From Anaeramoeba flamelloides (lineage: Eukaryota > Metamonada > Anaeramoebidae), in contig JANTQA010000033.1 of the NCBI GenBank assembly GCA_027625915.1, forward strand, positions 8,184,001 through 8,248,000: 64,000 nt of DNA, read 5' to 3'. The position numbers and the translations under genes are program-made. Shown here piece by piece: positions 48,164 through 59,531 of the stretch (the first letter of the stretch is position 1; the number at the start of each line of letters is the position of its first letter). A model generated the notes under the pieces. That model ran no database searches. It worked only from the letters and a program-made list of their open reading frames with translations, and was not told where the DNA came from.

Positions 48164-48410
48164 TATAATAAAATGAGTTTGTGTAATAGCAAAATTTTTA
48201 TTTTTTGAAAATCTTTATTTGTTTTTAAAAAAAAAAAATAATATATATATATATATTTTTATTAATATTATAAAATTTATAAATAAAAATTAAAACGTAA
48301 AATAATTCATAATTAAATTAAAAATAAACAATCAAAGAGGAAATTAAAGTATTTAACAGTATTTAATATTAATAATATTAAATCCATAAATAAATAAAAA
48401 ATAAATAAAA

Positions 48411-48450
48411 GAAAAGAAAAGAAAAGAAAAGAAAAGCAAAGAAAGAAAAG
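48411..48450. repeat. (AAAAG)n microsatellite
   Basis: About eight AAAAG-type units just beyond the XPB stop codon, in its 3' flank. Confidence 0.8.
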
Positions 48451-48454
48451 CAAA

Positions 48455-51114
48455 TTAAAATTTTTTTCTTAAAATAGTCGATCTAAATTTACGATTTGAG
48501 TTGTTTGAAATTCTTTGTCTTCTTTTTTTAAAAGTTCTGCTTGAGAATTTTTTCATTTGTCTCATTTCTTCTTCTTCTGATAAAATTTCATCAAGTCCTT
48601 TCGATTCGTCTTGTTGTATAACTTGTCTTAAGAGATGGTCTTGGTCTTTTTCTGTATTATACTTCAATGATTTTTTATCTTCTTTGGAAATAAAATCTGT
48701 GACTACCTTAAAGGAGTATCCTTGGTCGATTAAAAATTGTTGCCTCTTTGTGGAGAAATACATTTCTCTGGTGTCCTGGGTTACGAGTGTATAAAAAAAG
48801 GCCGAAAATTCATCCGAATTGTAATTTTGCTTCTTTCTTAACACCCTACCTAGCCTTTGTGCTTCTTGCCTTCTGGAACCATAGTGTCCCGAAATTTGGA
48901 TCAGCACGTTGGCGTCTGGCAAATCTATGGAATTATCGCCGACCTTGGAGATGAAAACCGTATTGTATGTCCCGTTTTTTTGGAAATCCTGGAGCACAGA
49001 CATTCTTTCCGAAGGGGAGGTGTCGCCATAGATCATGGGGCGTTTCAAAGTCTTGGCAAAGAACTTCAAGGCAAAAATGTTATCAGAAAAAACAAGGATT
49101 TTATCTCCACGCTTTTCATGATAATTAATCAAATATTGGCAATTTTGAAATTTTGATGGGTTGACATAGCACAATAGGCTCTTTTTTTGCTTTGATTCCT
49201 CATTAAGGTATGTGTAAAAGAAACTAGGAGTTAGGGGACACCAAACTTCAGCACATTGAACACGGGCAATGTAGCCACTTCTTTGAAGATCGAGCCAATT
49301 CGCCTCGTACAATTTTGGTCCAATGAGATAATTCAGATCCTTAATTTTGTCGTCCTCCCGGACCAAAGTAGCAGTAAGCCCCAATTTGGTGTGGGCCTTA
49401 ACAATTGTTAAGGTACGACTAAAGATGTCTGCAGGTACTACATGCACTTCGTCCAGCACCAAAATACCCCAATCACGCGAGCAAATATGGTTGATTACTT
49501 CCTCGGCTTCTGGTGATCTCTGCCCCGTATAAGAAATCATGGAATAGGTTGTGATCATGATCCCTGCTTGCGAATTGAAGATTTCCTTAAAATCGGAGGT
49601 GAACCTTGCAATTTGCGATAATTCAATGTTTGTCCACCTTCGGTATTCCGCCATCCACTGCTCAACAGCTACGGTGGATGTGCAAATCACCAGTCCTGAT
49701 TTCTGAATAGTACACGTCGCAGTGATCCCAACCAATGTTTTCCCAGCTCCGCAGGGTAAGACGATAATACCCGATCTGGCTCTCCCACTGCCAAACATTT
49801 TGGAGAGACACTTCTCCTGATACGGCCTGATCTGGGTATTGGCTCTTAATGTAACATCAAGCGTTGGAATGGTTCTGTCGTTTCGAAAATCGTATTCTTC
49901 TAATGCTGGAACATCTAATTCAATGCACCTTCTTTTGACAGATTGGATCCTTTCTGACTTGATCCGTAAACTTCGAATTTCGATTTTTTTTTTTTTTTTT
50001 TTTTTTTTTTGTTTTTAGTTTTTTTATTTTTTTTGCTGCCATTAATATTTTCATTATCATTATCATTATCATTATCATCGTCATCGCCATCGTCGTCGTC
50101 GTCTAATTCTTCAATTTCGTAATCAGAAGAAGAATCAGATTCAATAATTTTGATTAAATTGTAATCTTGTTCCTCGTCTTTTTCCATCAAACGATACGAC
50201 AGATCATTCAATTCGTTACCAAATTGCTGAGTAGAATTATTTTGATTGACATTCGTCATTGTTAGATAATTCTGTTGGCTATTTGAAGATTGTAATCCAT
50301 TTTGATTTTGTTGTTGTTGCTGCTGCTGCTGCTGTTGTTGATTCATATTGTTATTTTGTAAGTTTGATGAAAATTCGTTTTGATCATTATTAACATCAAT
50401 GGCCTTATGAATAATTTTGTCCTTGACTAACTTTTCAAGAACATCTTTATTGTTGGACTCCAAAAAAAAATTCCCTTGCTTTAAAACTAATTTAACTTTG
50501 CCATAAGATTTTGTACAGCTTGTTATAAAATCTGCTACATTATGCGGGATCTTATTTTTGCTAAATTTGTTCAAAACACTTAAAATTGTTTTTGTAGTTA
50601 GCCCAATCGAAACAGCTGCATACAGTGAGTATGTGGTTAAATGGTATTCATGAACAAGCTCTGGCCTCGACACAGGATCTGAAATTGCAATCAAAAAATC
50701 TGTTGCTTGCTTGTAATAAGGATTAAAGCACTCCAAAAAAATGTGCTTATCGGGACAAACCCAAATGGGTCTTGCAGCGTGATCGCGTTTCAATTTAAGA
50801 GAAGAAAAGTTCCCGTGCTTGAATTGAAATTTCACGTTGTGCCTCCTCATCTTGTACCTTTGCTTGATATTTTCATCTACATAGCGCGATCCCTTAGTGC
50901 TTCTCTTGGTGCTTCTCTTGGTGCTTCTCTTGGTGCCTAATTTCTTTGAAAGCAACAATTTTGAAGAAACAACAGATCGATCGCTTTGTTTCTTTTTCAT
51001 TTTGCCGGAAGTCTTTGTTCGGTTCTTTGGCCTCGCAGTGCAAACCTGGGGATTGTATGATTTCTCTTGTGGAACAAGCGCCATCTTTGGTAATAGCAAG
51101 GCACCAGATCCCAT
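48455..51114 (-). CDS. ERCC3: TFIIH DNA helicase/translocase XPB (Ssl2)
   Basis: Minus strand, ATG at 51114. The N-terminus holds a TKRS repeat, then the XPB N-terminal domain (RPIWVCPDKHIFLECF, VHEYHLTTYSLYAAVSIGL, SYGKVKLVLKQGNFF). A Gln run and an acidic Asp-Asn linker follow. The helicase core has VKRRCIELD, RPYQEK, Walker A LPCGAGKT (Lys near 49741), DEVH box (near 49450), LTATLVRED with the RED motif, and motif VI RRQEAQRLGRVL. The C-terminus has QGYSFKV and ends in a basic tail. The frame changes once between about 50018 and 49915, around a 27-base A run. XPB opens promoters and repair bubbles as the translocase of TFIIH. Confidence 0.93.
49984..50010 (-). repeat. A27 run at the XPB frame change
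   Basis: A run of 27 T on the plus strand, read as a poly-Lys stretch. The N-terminal frame meets a stop at 49915 and the helicase frame is closed by a TAA just upstream of the run, so the switch must lie in this 100-base interval. One extra A would join the frames. A miscounted homopolymer is the simplest explanation. Confidence 0.8.
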
Positions 51115-53743
51115 TTGAGAGTGAATCCGTTTTCGCTATGCATGGGTTTTTGGTTTTTTTTTTTTTTTTTTTTTTTGAATTTGCAAAGTAAGAAGAAGAA
51201 CCGAAATTATTCATTTGGTTTCACAGAAGAGATTTTATGGAAATTTATTTTTTTTTTTTTTGATTTTTATGAACAAAAAGAATTTTTAAAATTTAAAAAA
51301 TAATGTTTTATTTATTCGTCAAAATAAAATGGACAAAACCCATTTGAATTTTGTTTTCTTCGAAACAATAAGTTAAAGTGGTTTCTCAATCAAACAAAAG
51401 AAAATAAAACCAAAAATAAATAAATTAAATTTGAGAAGGTTTGTGTAGAAATGAGAAGCAAGAAAAATAACAAACATTTTTTGACATAATTAATTTTTGG
51501 ATAAACAAAACAAAAATGATTTAAAAGATTGGAATTTTCTTAAAACTGAAAGAAGTGGTTAGTTTGATTTTATAAATGTGTTCCTTGTCGATTGAATTTG
51601 GAAATTTTAAAGGATTAGAAATAAAAAATTTTGGAAATCTCTCCTCTTGTGTTAGTAAAAAGAAAAAGTGGTTTGGGTAGCAAATAAAATCGTTCTCTTT
51701 GGTGGTTTGAATAAAATTGGTTCTTGAAATTTTTTTTTTTTTTGATTGTGGACTTTTTTCGGTAGTTTACCTTTGATAAGATCGTTCAAGAAAAAAATGT
51801 GTTTCATTTTAAAAAAACTTTCAAGTTTCGATTTCTTCATCAGACCATTTGAAAAAACTGAAGAGCCAAAAGCACCCAACAAAAAAAAATTTGTTTTTTT
51901 TTTATTTTGGAAAGAAGATTTTTGTTGATAAAGTTTTTGAAAACCAAACAGTCTTCTTATTTCCTTTCATCAAATTCTTGTTGGCCATTGTTGGTTTGGA
52001 AACATTTTTTTAAAAGATCAAATCGTGAAGTAAACTTTTACAAACACAAATTAGTCAAGAAAAATGAAATTTTTTAATTTTTCCAAAAAGCATTCCTCTT
52101 TTTTTAATACAAACACACAAATGGCTGAAACTAAATTATACTTCTTTTAAGAATCTTTTTGTTTTATTTATCACCAACAATATAAAGATTTAATTTATTA
52201 TTTCACAAAATTTCCAAAAAATAACTCCTTAGACTATTTTAGTTCATTTTATTAGAGGAGTTTTTAAAGTTTTTCTAACATTTATGATTGATCATTTTTT
52301 TATTTTTTTTTTTTTAAATTTGTTTTTGTTCACTGATCTCTTTAATTTTCAAATAATCTTAAGATTGGGTTATTTGAGCTAACTGTTTTTCACCCAATTT
52401 TTGGTTACTATTTTGTCTTGGGATTTGGGGAATTTCTTTTTAGTGAGGAAGCCACTTTTTTCTGTTCGTCAATTATTGTTTTTAAATTTTAAGGAAGAGG
52501 ACACATAATGAATTCTTAACCTATGACACAAACGCGAGATATGAGTGTTGGTTTTAGTGAATAGGATCTGATACTAAAGAATTACAACAAATTTTTGAGA
52601 ACGAAAAATGAAGTTTTTTTGGTTTTTTTAACTTTGAATAATCTCTTGTCTTTTACAAATCTTTTCACTTTTACCGAGAATTTCGGCTTGTAAAGTTTCG
52701 AAAAGTGTTTGGAAGGTTTGTAAATCGCCTGGGCGTCTTTGAAAAATTTGAAAGACACAATCCATGGAAAAAGTCATTTAATTTTTTGCAATGTTGTATT
52801 TTATTTGTTGTTCTGATTTAAAAACCCCTTTTATCAAGTAGTTAAAAACACACTAAAGAAGTTATTTAGATAATTGGCCTTGCACATCAATCTGTTATTA
52901 AGCTATACCGATTAATTACTACATGGTATTTAACAATTTCATGATAAATAAAAACCACTCTTAATGAGAAATCGAGGGTTTGTGTGTATTTACAAAATAA
53001 CTAAAAATGAAAATAAAAAAAAATGTGATATATATAAACTAAAATATTTTTCAAGCAAAAGGGCACACCTCTCAAATCGTCAATACCATTGAATTTGATT
53101 GTTAATAAGATAATTACTTATTGGTGATTTTCATTTTAATTATTCATTTTTTCATTTTTTGCTTTTTTTATTTTTGGATATTGAACATTTGGAAAATGAA
53201 AAAGCATCATCAGATAAGAAGAAACCAATTTGGAAATAATCTACCAGTGTATAAATAGAAACAGTTTAAATTTGATTTCGAATGGGCTAGATGTAGGAAT
53301 TAAGAAAGACCATTATTGGATTGATGCACGGAACAAAGAAAAGAGAAATAAAAAAAAACATTCCAACAAAATAACCAGATGAATTGTGGCTTTATATTGA
53401 ATAAGAGACTTTAAAGAACAAAAGTTTGACGTGCAAAGAATTATCAATAAAATGTTGGGAACTTTTCCCCAATTCGCCTTGTTCAAAGGTTTTTATTGGG
53501 TTTATAATTTTCTTCATTACAATTTACAAAACAAGATTTCTTATTTCAAATAAAAGGTCGCACCAATTTTTAAAATATTGAATTTTAATTTTTATTGTTT
53601 AGTTTTAATGAGTTTTAAAGATTCTTTTGAGTGTTTTTTTATGTTTTAAAGCGTTTCTTAGATTTTAGAATGATACTACAATTAATTTGATTCATTTATG
53701 AATAATTCTTAAAATTTTTTGTGCCTTTTTATTTGAAAAAGAG
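51115..53743. other. noncoding, 5' flank of XPB
   Basis: About 2.6 kb. T runs of 18 and 12 bases lie close to the XPB start (near 51158 and 51250). The stretch 53185-53490 has coding-like composition with several frame breaks but matches nothing I can name. The remaining sequence is ordinary AT-rich DNA. Confidence 0.4.
52620..52790 (+). repeat. dispersed repeat I, partial copy 3
   Basis: It aligns with the middle of repeat I copy 1 (about 23505-23665): TCTCTTGTCTTTTACAAATC, TTTTACC/TTTACAATG, GTTTGGAAGGT and TTGAAAGACACA. The outer ATCGTGAT part is missing, so the copy is truncated or strongly diverged. Confidence 0.5.
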
Positions 53744-54274
53744 TTTAGATTCTATATATTTGGAAACAGTTTAAACAGTTGAAAGAACATCATTACTGCA
53801 CTTTAAATCCAAATTGGGGATAATTTTGATTTTACAAACTATTTTCATTTTTTGTCTTTTTTGTTTTGTTTTCATTTCCTTTTTTGCAGTAACAGAATCT
53901 GTTTCCTTAGATCTCGAAATTTTTTTTTGATTGTTGATAGAGGTTAGTGTTGAGTTTGCTTAATTGAAAAATGACATACAATTGGTCAATGGTATTTTAT
54001 CAATTGATCGATTATCAATTGTTGGTGAAATTTCAACAAATTTACCAATACATTTTTTGTTCAGCTTGTTTCATTATTTTCGACACACCAATTTTTATTT
54101 TTTAGTTTTATATTTTTTTCTTTTATTGGATTAAAATGATTACTTATCAAAATATCCATACTGGGTAACTTAAATGTGTAGTTTTATATTAGGTTTGGAA
54201 AAATACAAGAAATTAAGTTTTTTTTTTGCCTATTTTTAATTTTGGGTGTGTCCAAATTTTTGGAACTGGGTTTA
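53744..54274 (+). mobile_element. MITE family F, copy 2
   Basis: About 531 bp, a direct-orientation copy of 47635-48163 with high similarity, including AGTTTAAACAGTTGAAAGAA near the left end and TGTCCAAATTTTTGGAACTG at the right. The left end (TATATATTTGGAAACA) is more altered. It has no coding capacity. Confidence 0.8.
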
Positions 54275-54399
54275 AATAGGAATTTTTTGTGCCTAAACCC
54301 CCATTCAAATTTTGTACGTTAAAAATGATATTGAACTTAGATTATGTGAGGTATTTTAATAAATATATTTAAATTAGTCAGATCACAGTTTTATTTGTT

Positions 54400-55020
54400 T
54401 CAAATAGATAGATTTTACCATGTTAGAAAAAGTAAGAAATTGAATTTTCAACTAAACTTTGTTTCATTCAAAACTATACAGCATTTTTTTCCAAATATCC
54501 ATCATTTTATAAATTACCTTTTAAGATTAAAAAATAAATAAATAGAATAATAAACATCCATGAATAGTTGATATTGACCCGAAATAAAACTATAACATCC
54601 ATAGATTTTCTTAAAAATAGAACAAATAAGATTCTTTGTTCCCTATTGAGAAAAACAACAATGCTCATTTCGTCTTCTCCTAAAGATCAAATAAAATCCA
54701 AATAGAAATTTATATGGTTTATCTACAATCTTTTTTACTTTATCAATAACATTAAAATAATAATTTGTTACTAAGTGACTATCGATCTTGGAATAAAAAA
54801 AAAAATTACAAATTAATTAAGTGTAAAAAAAAATCCAAAAAAAAAACAGTAAATATATACAAAAACCGTGAAAAAATGATTTCAATTTAGAAATTTCCAA
54901 AATAAATTTTTTGTATCTAATATCATTTCAAACCATTTAAACACGTTTAATTCATATACCCACTGCCAATCAATGAGTTTGGAAAATGGTTAAGAAAGGT
55001 GTAATTTTTAGAAAAGATCT
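54400..55020 (-). repeat. dispersed repeat L, copy 3 (partial)
   Basis: In reverse orientation, 54590-54720 matches 14010-14130 (GAGAAAAACAACAATG, GATCAAATAAAA). It also parallels 57500-57860 in direct orientation through a further 300 bp. Edges are approximate. Confidence 0.6.
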
Positions 55021-55451
55021 TGAAAAATGTGAAAAGGATTATTGAACAGAATAAAATAGCATAAAAATTAATTTATTAGTCATAAGAAAATTGACTGCTC
55101 TTTTCGAATATTTTTTTATCGTATATGATTATATTTGCTTTCATTAGAATTCGGATAACTTAAATTTAATTCCCATAAATTGCTATTAAATTACAATAAC
55201 ACACGGCTACCAAAACGATTCCATTTTTTGAACTTTGCCAATCATTGAAATTTTAAATTTCGGATCAGAACATTAACAATATTTCAATTTAATCAGTTTT
55301 AACAATATTTTCTACTGGTTGAAGTCTCTTAAAAAAAATCATAAGTTATTAGATGCTTTGATTGCATCTATGCTTAATTTAAGAAAAAGTTATCTAATCC
55401 TCAAATATTTCTATCAAATCACACTATTTTGAAAAATAACGATATTGAACA

Positions 55452-55645
55452 CAGCTAGTTCCATTTTAAGACTCAACTTTGAACGAAATTTAAGACATAA
55501 AAAAAACCCTAAATTAAGGCACCAAATTTAAATTCTAGTAAAATTATTTGTATAACAAAAATTCCAAAAATGTACCTTTATTTGAGTTTTTTTTTTGTGC
55601 ATTAAATTCCATTAAAAGTTTGTGTCTTAAAAGTGGAACTAACTT
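55452..55645. mobile_element. MITE family D, copy 2
   Basis: A 194-bp palindrome: left CAGCTAGTTCCATTTTAAGA, right TCTTAAAAGTGGAACTAACT. The AAGGCACAA words are partly degraded. The left flank is not TA, so the duplication has been altered. Confidence 0.75.
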
Positions 55646-56459
55646 TATTATCATGATAATATCACAAATTGTGATATTCTATAAAATAACGATAATTATT
55701 TTAATAATTGTGATAAATACCAAAATACCGTGATGAAAAACTAATTATGATACAATAGTTGATGGATTTTGGGATAATTAATAAATATTTTTACAATACA
55801 ATTTTTGTTGATCAAAAAACAGATTATGTGATTAAAAGTTATTCTTTGAAGAAACAACAAAAAAGATAATTTATCCAGTCAAGGATCTGATAAAGAGTTT
55901 TTATTGTATTTTATTTTTGATTTGGTTGACAGATCGATCCTTTAGATAAACAAACATAATAAAAAAAAGGCAAATGAATAGTTTCCAGTTAATGGTGGAT
56001 TTCTAAATCGTCTTGAATAATGGAGCTTCTAAAACAACCGACCTTTCACCTATTCTTTAGAAAATAGTTTCTTGGGATAAAACAATTTCAATATTCTAGG
56101 CAGACAGGAAGTGGTTGGATAACATTTCGATAGCTTTCACAACAACCTTGCCACATTATTGCTAATTATTAAGATAGTTTATACACCTTTTTTCTTCATC
56201 TTTTATTATTTTTCTATTCTCATATCTTTGTATTCAACAAAAAAGACAATTATACTTTGGTGTTTTTGTTTGATAGATCACTAATAAGACGAAAAAAAAT
56301 TACTCTTTATTCTTTTTAGCTATTTAAAAGTGTGAAGCTAATGACTTCATTTAAATAAAACACAATGATTTGAGAGTTAAATGTATTGTTGAAATGGGTT
56401 ATTATTAGTTTTATCATGAAATTCGTTGGAGTTTTTAGATTTATAAAAAAAAAAAAGAA
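55646..56459. other. noncoding, no gene seen
   Basis: AT-rich, with words such as ATCACAATTGTGATA near 55665 that recall the left part of repeat I. No gene recognised. Confidence 0.35.
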
Positions 56460-56770
56460 AAGAAAAAAAATTGTTTTCCACTACAAACAGTTTCATTCTG
56501 TTTTTGAAAGTTTATGTCTTTCAAAACTTTCAAATACTTGGCAACAATTCACAACACTTGCTAACACTTTCTAAAATTTTTGAATCTCAAGGCTTTATAA
56601 AAGTCAAGTGATTTTTTTAAAGTGATTTCAAAAAAATAATTTTGAATTTTTTTTGAGATATTTTTTCATTTTTTCGCAATAGTCTGGAATATCACGATTT
56701 TATGATTTTTCTCATGATAAAGTAGAGACAATTGTGATTTTTTTAATATTATCTACAAATATATTGTTAA
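56460..56770 (-). mobile_element. dispersed repeat I, copy 2
   Basis: The reverse of 23370-23690, from GTTTTCCACTACAAACAGTT to the ATCACGATTTTATGATTTTT region. Similar over about 300 bp. Confidence 0.7.
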
Positions 56771-57076
56771 TATCGTTATAATATACTTTATCATTATAAC
56801 CTCTATTTTATTCTGATTCCATGCAACCAACTAAAGAATTTTTTATTTGGAAACAAAACTTTATATAAGAAAAAAAATTTTTTATTTTGATTTTAAAGTA
56901 AAATACTTTTCTTCTCAGGAATAATAAACACAAAAATTCCAGGATTGACGAAAAGATTATTCAAACTAAAATTTTGAGATGAAAAACCTTAAATTTTTTT
57001 TTTCTGAGAATTAATTATTTTTATTCATTTAATAAAAAAAAATATTTATTAATTATTATATTTTGGGAATTATCTA

Positions 57077-57274
57077 CAGTCAGTTTCACTTTTAAGGCAC
57101 AAACTTTCAATGAAATTTAAGGCACAATAAAAATCTCAAATTAAGGCACAAAATTTGGAATTTTTTATTTTACAATTTATTTTTACTAGAATTTTAATTT
57201 TGTGCTTTAATTTGAGATTTTTATTGTGCCTTAAATTTCGTTGAAAGTTTGTGTCTTAAAAGTGAAACTGACTG
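57077..57274. mobile_element. MITE family D, copy 3 (best preserved)
   Basis: A 198-bp palindrome flanked by TA on both sides: CAGTCAGTTTCACTTTTAAG at the left and its exact complement at the right. Three AAGGCACAA-type words per arm, about 27 bp apart. The arms are nearly identical, so this is probably the youngest D copy here. It is flanked directly by repeat L copy 4. Confidence 0.9.
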
Positions 57275-57279
57275 TAATT

Positions 57280-57860
57280 CTACAAAAAACTAAATTTAAA
57301 CAAGAAATAAGTTGAGATTCACCATTAGAATAAAGTTTTTTTCAGCTAAAAGTTCACATTTTTTTTTCAATTATCAAGATTTTTTATAATCTAAGAATAA
57401 AGGACAAATACAAAATAAGTAGACTAAAACAATTCAAAGAACAATTTATTTCCGAATAGAATAAAACTAAAAAAACCAATAGATATAGTTAAAAATTACA
57501 AAAATCAAATTCTTCAGGGGACAAATTGAGAAAAACATCAATTTTCATAATGCTTTTCAATCACAGATCAAATAAAATCTCCAATAGAAATAAATATTAT
57601 TTCTCTACGATCATTTATACAATTTCAATTACCTTATAAGAACAGGTTTTCCAATATAGAATAATGATCTTGAAATTAAAAAAAAATTTGCAACTGAATT
57701 AAGTTTCTAAAAAAATTGAAAAAAAGCAAAAAGAGAAAAAATGTAAAAAAAATATTTCAATTTTGAAATTTAAAATATAAATTTTTCTTCGGATATCTAA
57801 TCATATCCCTTCGACATACTAATTTACTCACTACAAAATGGCACCTTTAAATGGAAAATG
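57280..57860 (-). repeat. dispersed repeat L, copy 4 (partial)
   Basis: In reverse orientation, 57500-57620 matches 13990-14130 (TTATTTCTATTGGAG, TTTTATTTGATC), and 57300-57430 matches 14180-14290. It parallels copy 3 at 54590-55020. Edges are approximate. Confidence 0.6.
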
Positions 57861-59430
57861 GTTAATAAAAACAATGGTTTGACCTTATGGAATTTAAAAA
57901 TTGAGTATTGATGTTTTTTTTTTTTTTTGAAAAGAATCAACATGTGAACTCGCAAATAAAAACACCAATTATACCCATTTCCAAAATTATAACAAGTATG
58001 ATTTAAAAAAATATACAAAAACAAAAAAAATAACCAATTAAATATTTAAAATATATATTAATATGCTTTAATAGAAGGGTAGAATGGAATTTTTAAAAGA
58101 ATTTTTTTTAATGCAATTAAACATCTAAATTTGATTAGAATAATGTCAAAACCAAATCGTGATTCACTATTTTGGTTCAACAAACCAACAGAATTTTTTG
58201 CTAAAATTTTAAAAAAAAATATATATCATCAAGGTTTGATTATTTTTTAGTTAGTAAAATCAAATTTATTAAAAGATCACCCCAAAGGACGGGATTTGCC
58301 TGTAGTTTTCTTCCAAAATTCAAATAGATAAAGAAAACCAGTTTATTTGTTTCTGAAAAATTGAAATTATCATTTTCTTTTTTTTTCTTGAAAAAATATA
58401 ACTCCCTTTTTTCTGTACCGACAGGAACACATACCACCAAAACAAAACAATTTTAGAAACAAAATTTAAATTGAACTCGGCTTTCTATAAGCAGAGACAA
58501 CAAATTTCTCTTTTTTGTTATTTTCTTCAAACAAAACAAAAATAAAATCTAACTACTAAAAAATATTCAAATATTAAAAAGTTTTCTTTCCATGTGTATT
58601 TGTAATTTTTTAAACTCACTTGGTAATAAATAATTTCAAAAAGTACACCTACTTAATGAAAATGAGTTGCAAATCCTGGATGTATCTTAAAGTTTTAATT
58701 TTTTTATGAAAAATTTCACTTCAAAAAAACAATTAAAGACATTCTCCCAGTCTTACTCTAAACTAAATAACGTTTTCTCCTTTAGAATTTGAAATTAAAA
58801 CCGTTGTTTTCCAAAAAAATAATTATTCAAAAATAATAAATACCTTCTTATATTTTAAGACATTTTGTTTTTCAATATGAATCTATTTTGTATCAATCTC
58901 ATATGATCAAAAAAAATATTTCTAAACTTTTTTAACCTTTTTAAATTCAAATTTCAATAAGTAACTCTCAATTGAATTCCAAATTAATAGATTTTTAATG
59001 ATGTTTTTACAATAAGCAAGAAATGTTTCAATTGATTATCTTTGATTTTTTTTTTCTATATTAGTTTATTGATCAACAATTCCCATTCAATTTATTAATA
59101 TTCACAGAAGAGAGACAATATATATTTTTGGTGTCGATTGATTACTGGAAATTAGAAAAAATAAAAAACACCGAAATTGAAGCGAAAGACATATATTCTT
59201 ACAAATTAAAAACTAATAATATATTAAAAAAATTATTTTGGTAATCGGATAAAGAAAACTAACGAAAGAATATAATTTATTAAAATTAAAATAAGAAATA
59301 CTCTTTAAGGAAGATTTTTGTTCATTATAAATAATAATAAATAATAATAAATAAAAACAATAACAATTATTGTAATTCAATATTTATATGATGATAATAA
59401 TAAATCATTCAACTCAACCCTTGAAGAAAA

Positions 59431-59461
<31 letters not shown>

Positions 59462-59531
59462 ATCGAAATTAATAATTAATAATAAACAATCAATAATCAA
59501 TAATTGATAATGTTTAATTGATTATTGATTA
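57861..59531. other. noncoding, 3' flank of STI1
   Basis: AT-rich DNA with no gene seen. It ends with a 29-base TA run at 59433-59461 and an AATAATAAATAATA-rich stretch just beyond the STI1 stop. Confidence 0.4.

Noticed and set aside
59433-59461. TA dinucleotide run as a possible origin or centromere element
   Set aside because: Several similar runs occur in the window (13203, 14284, 45088, 45579, 48240); nothing distinguishes this one.
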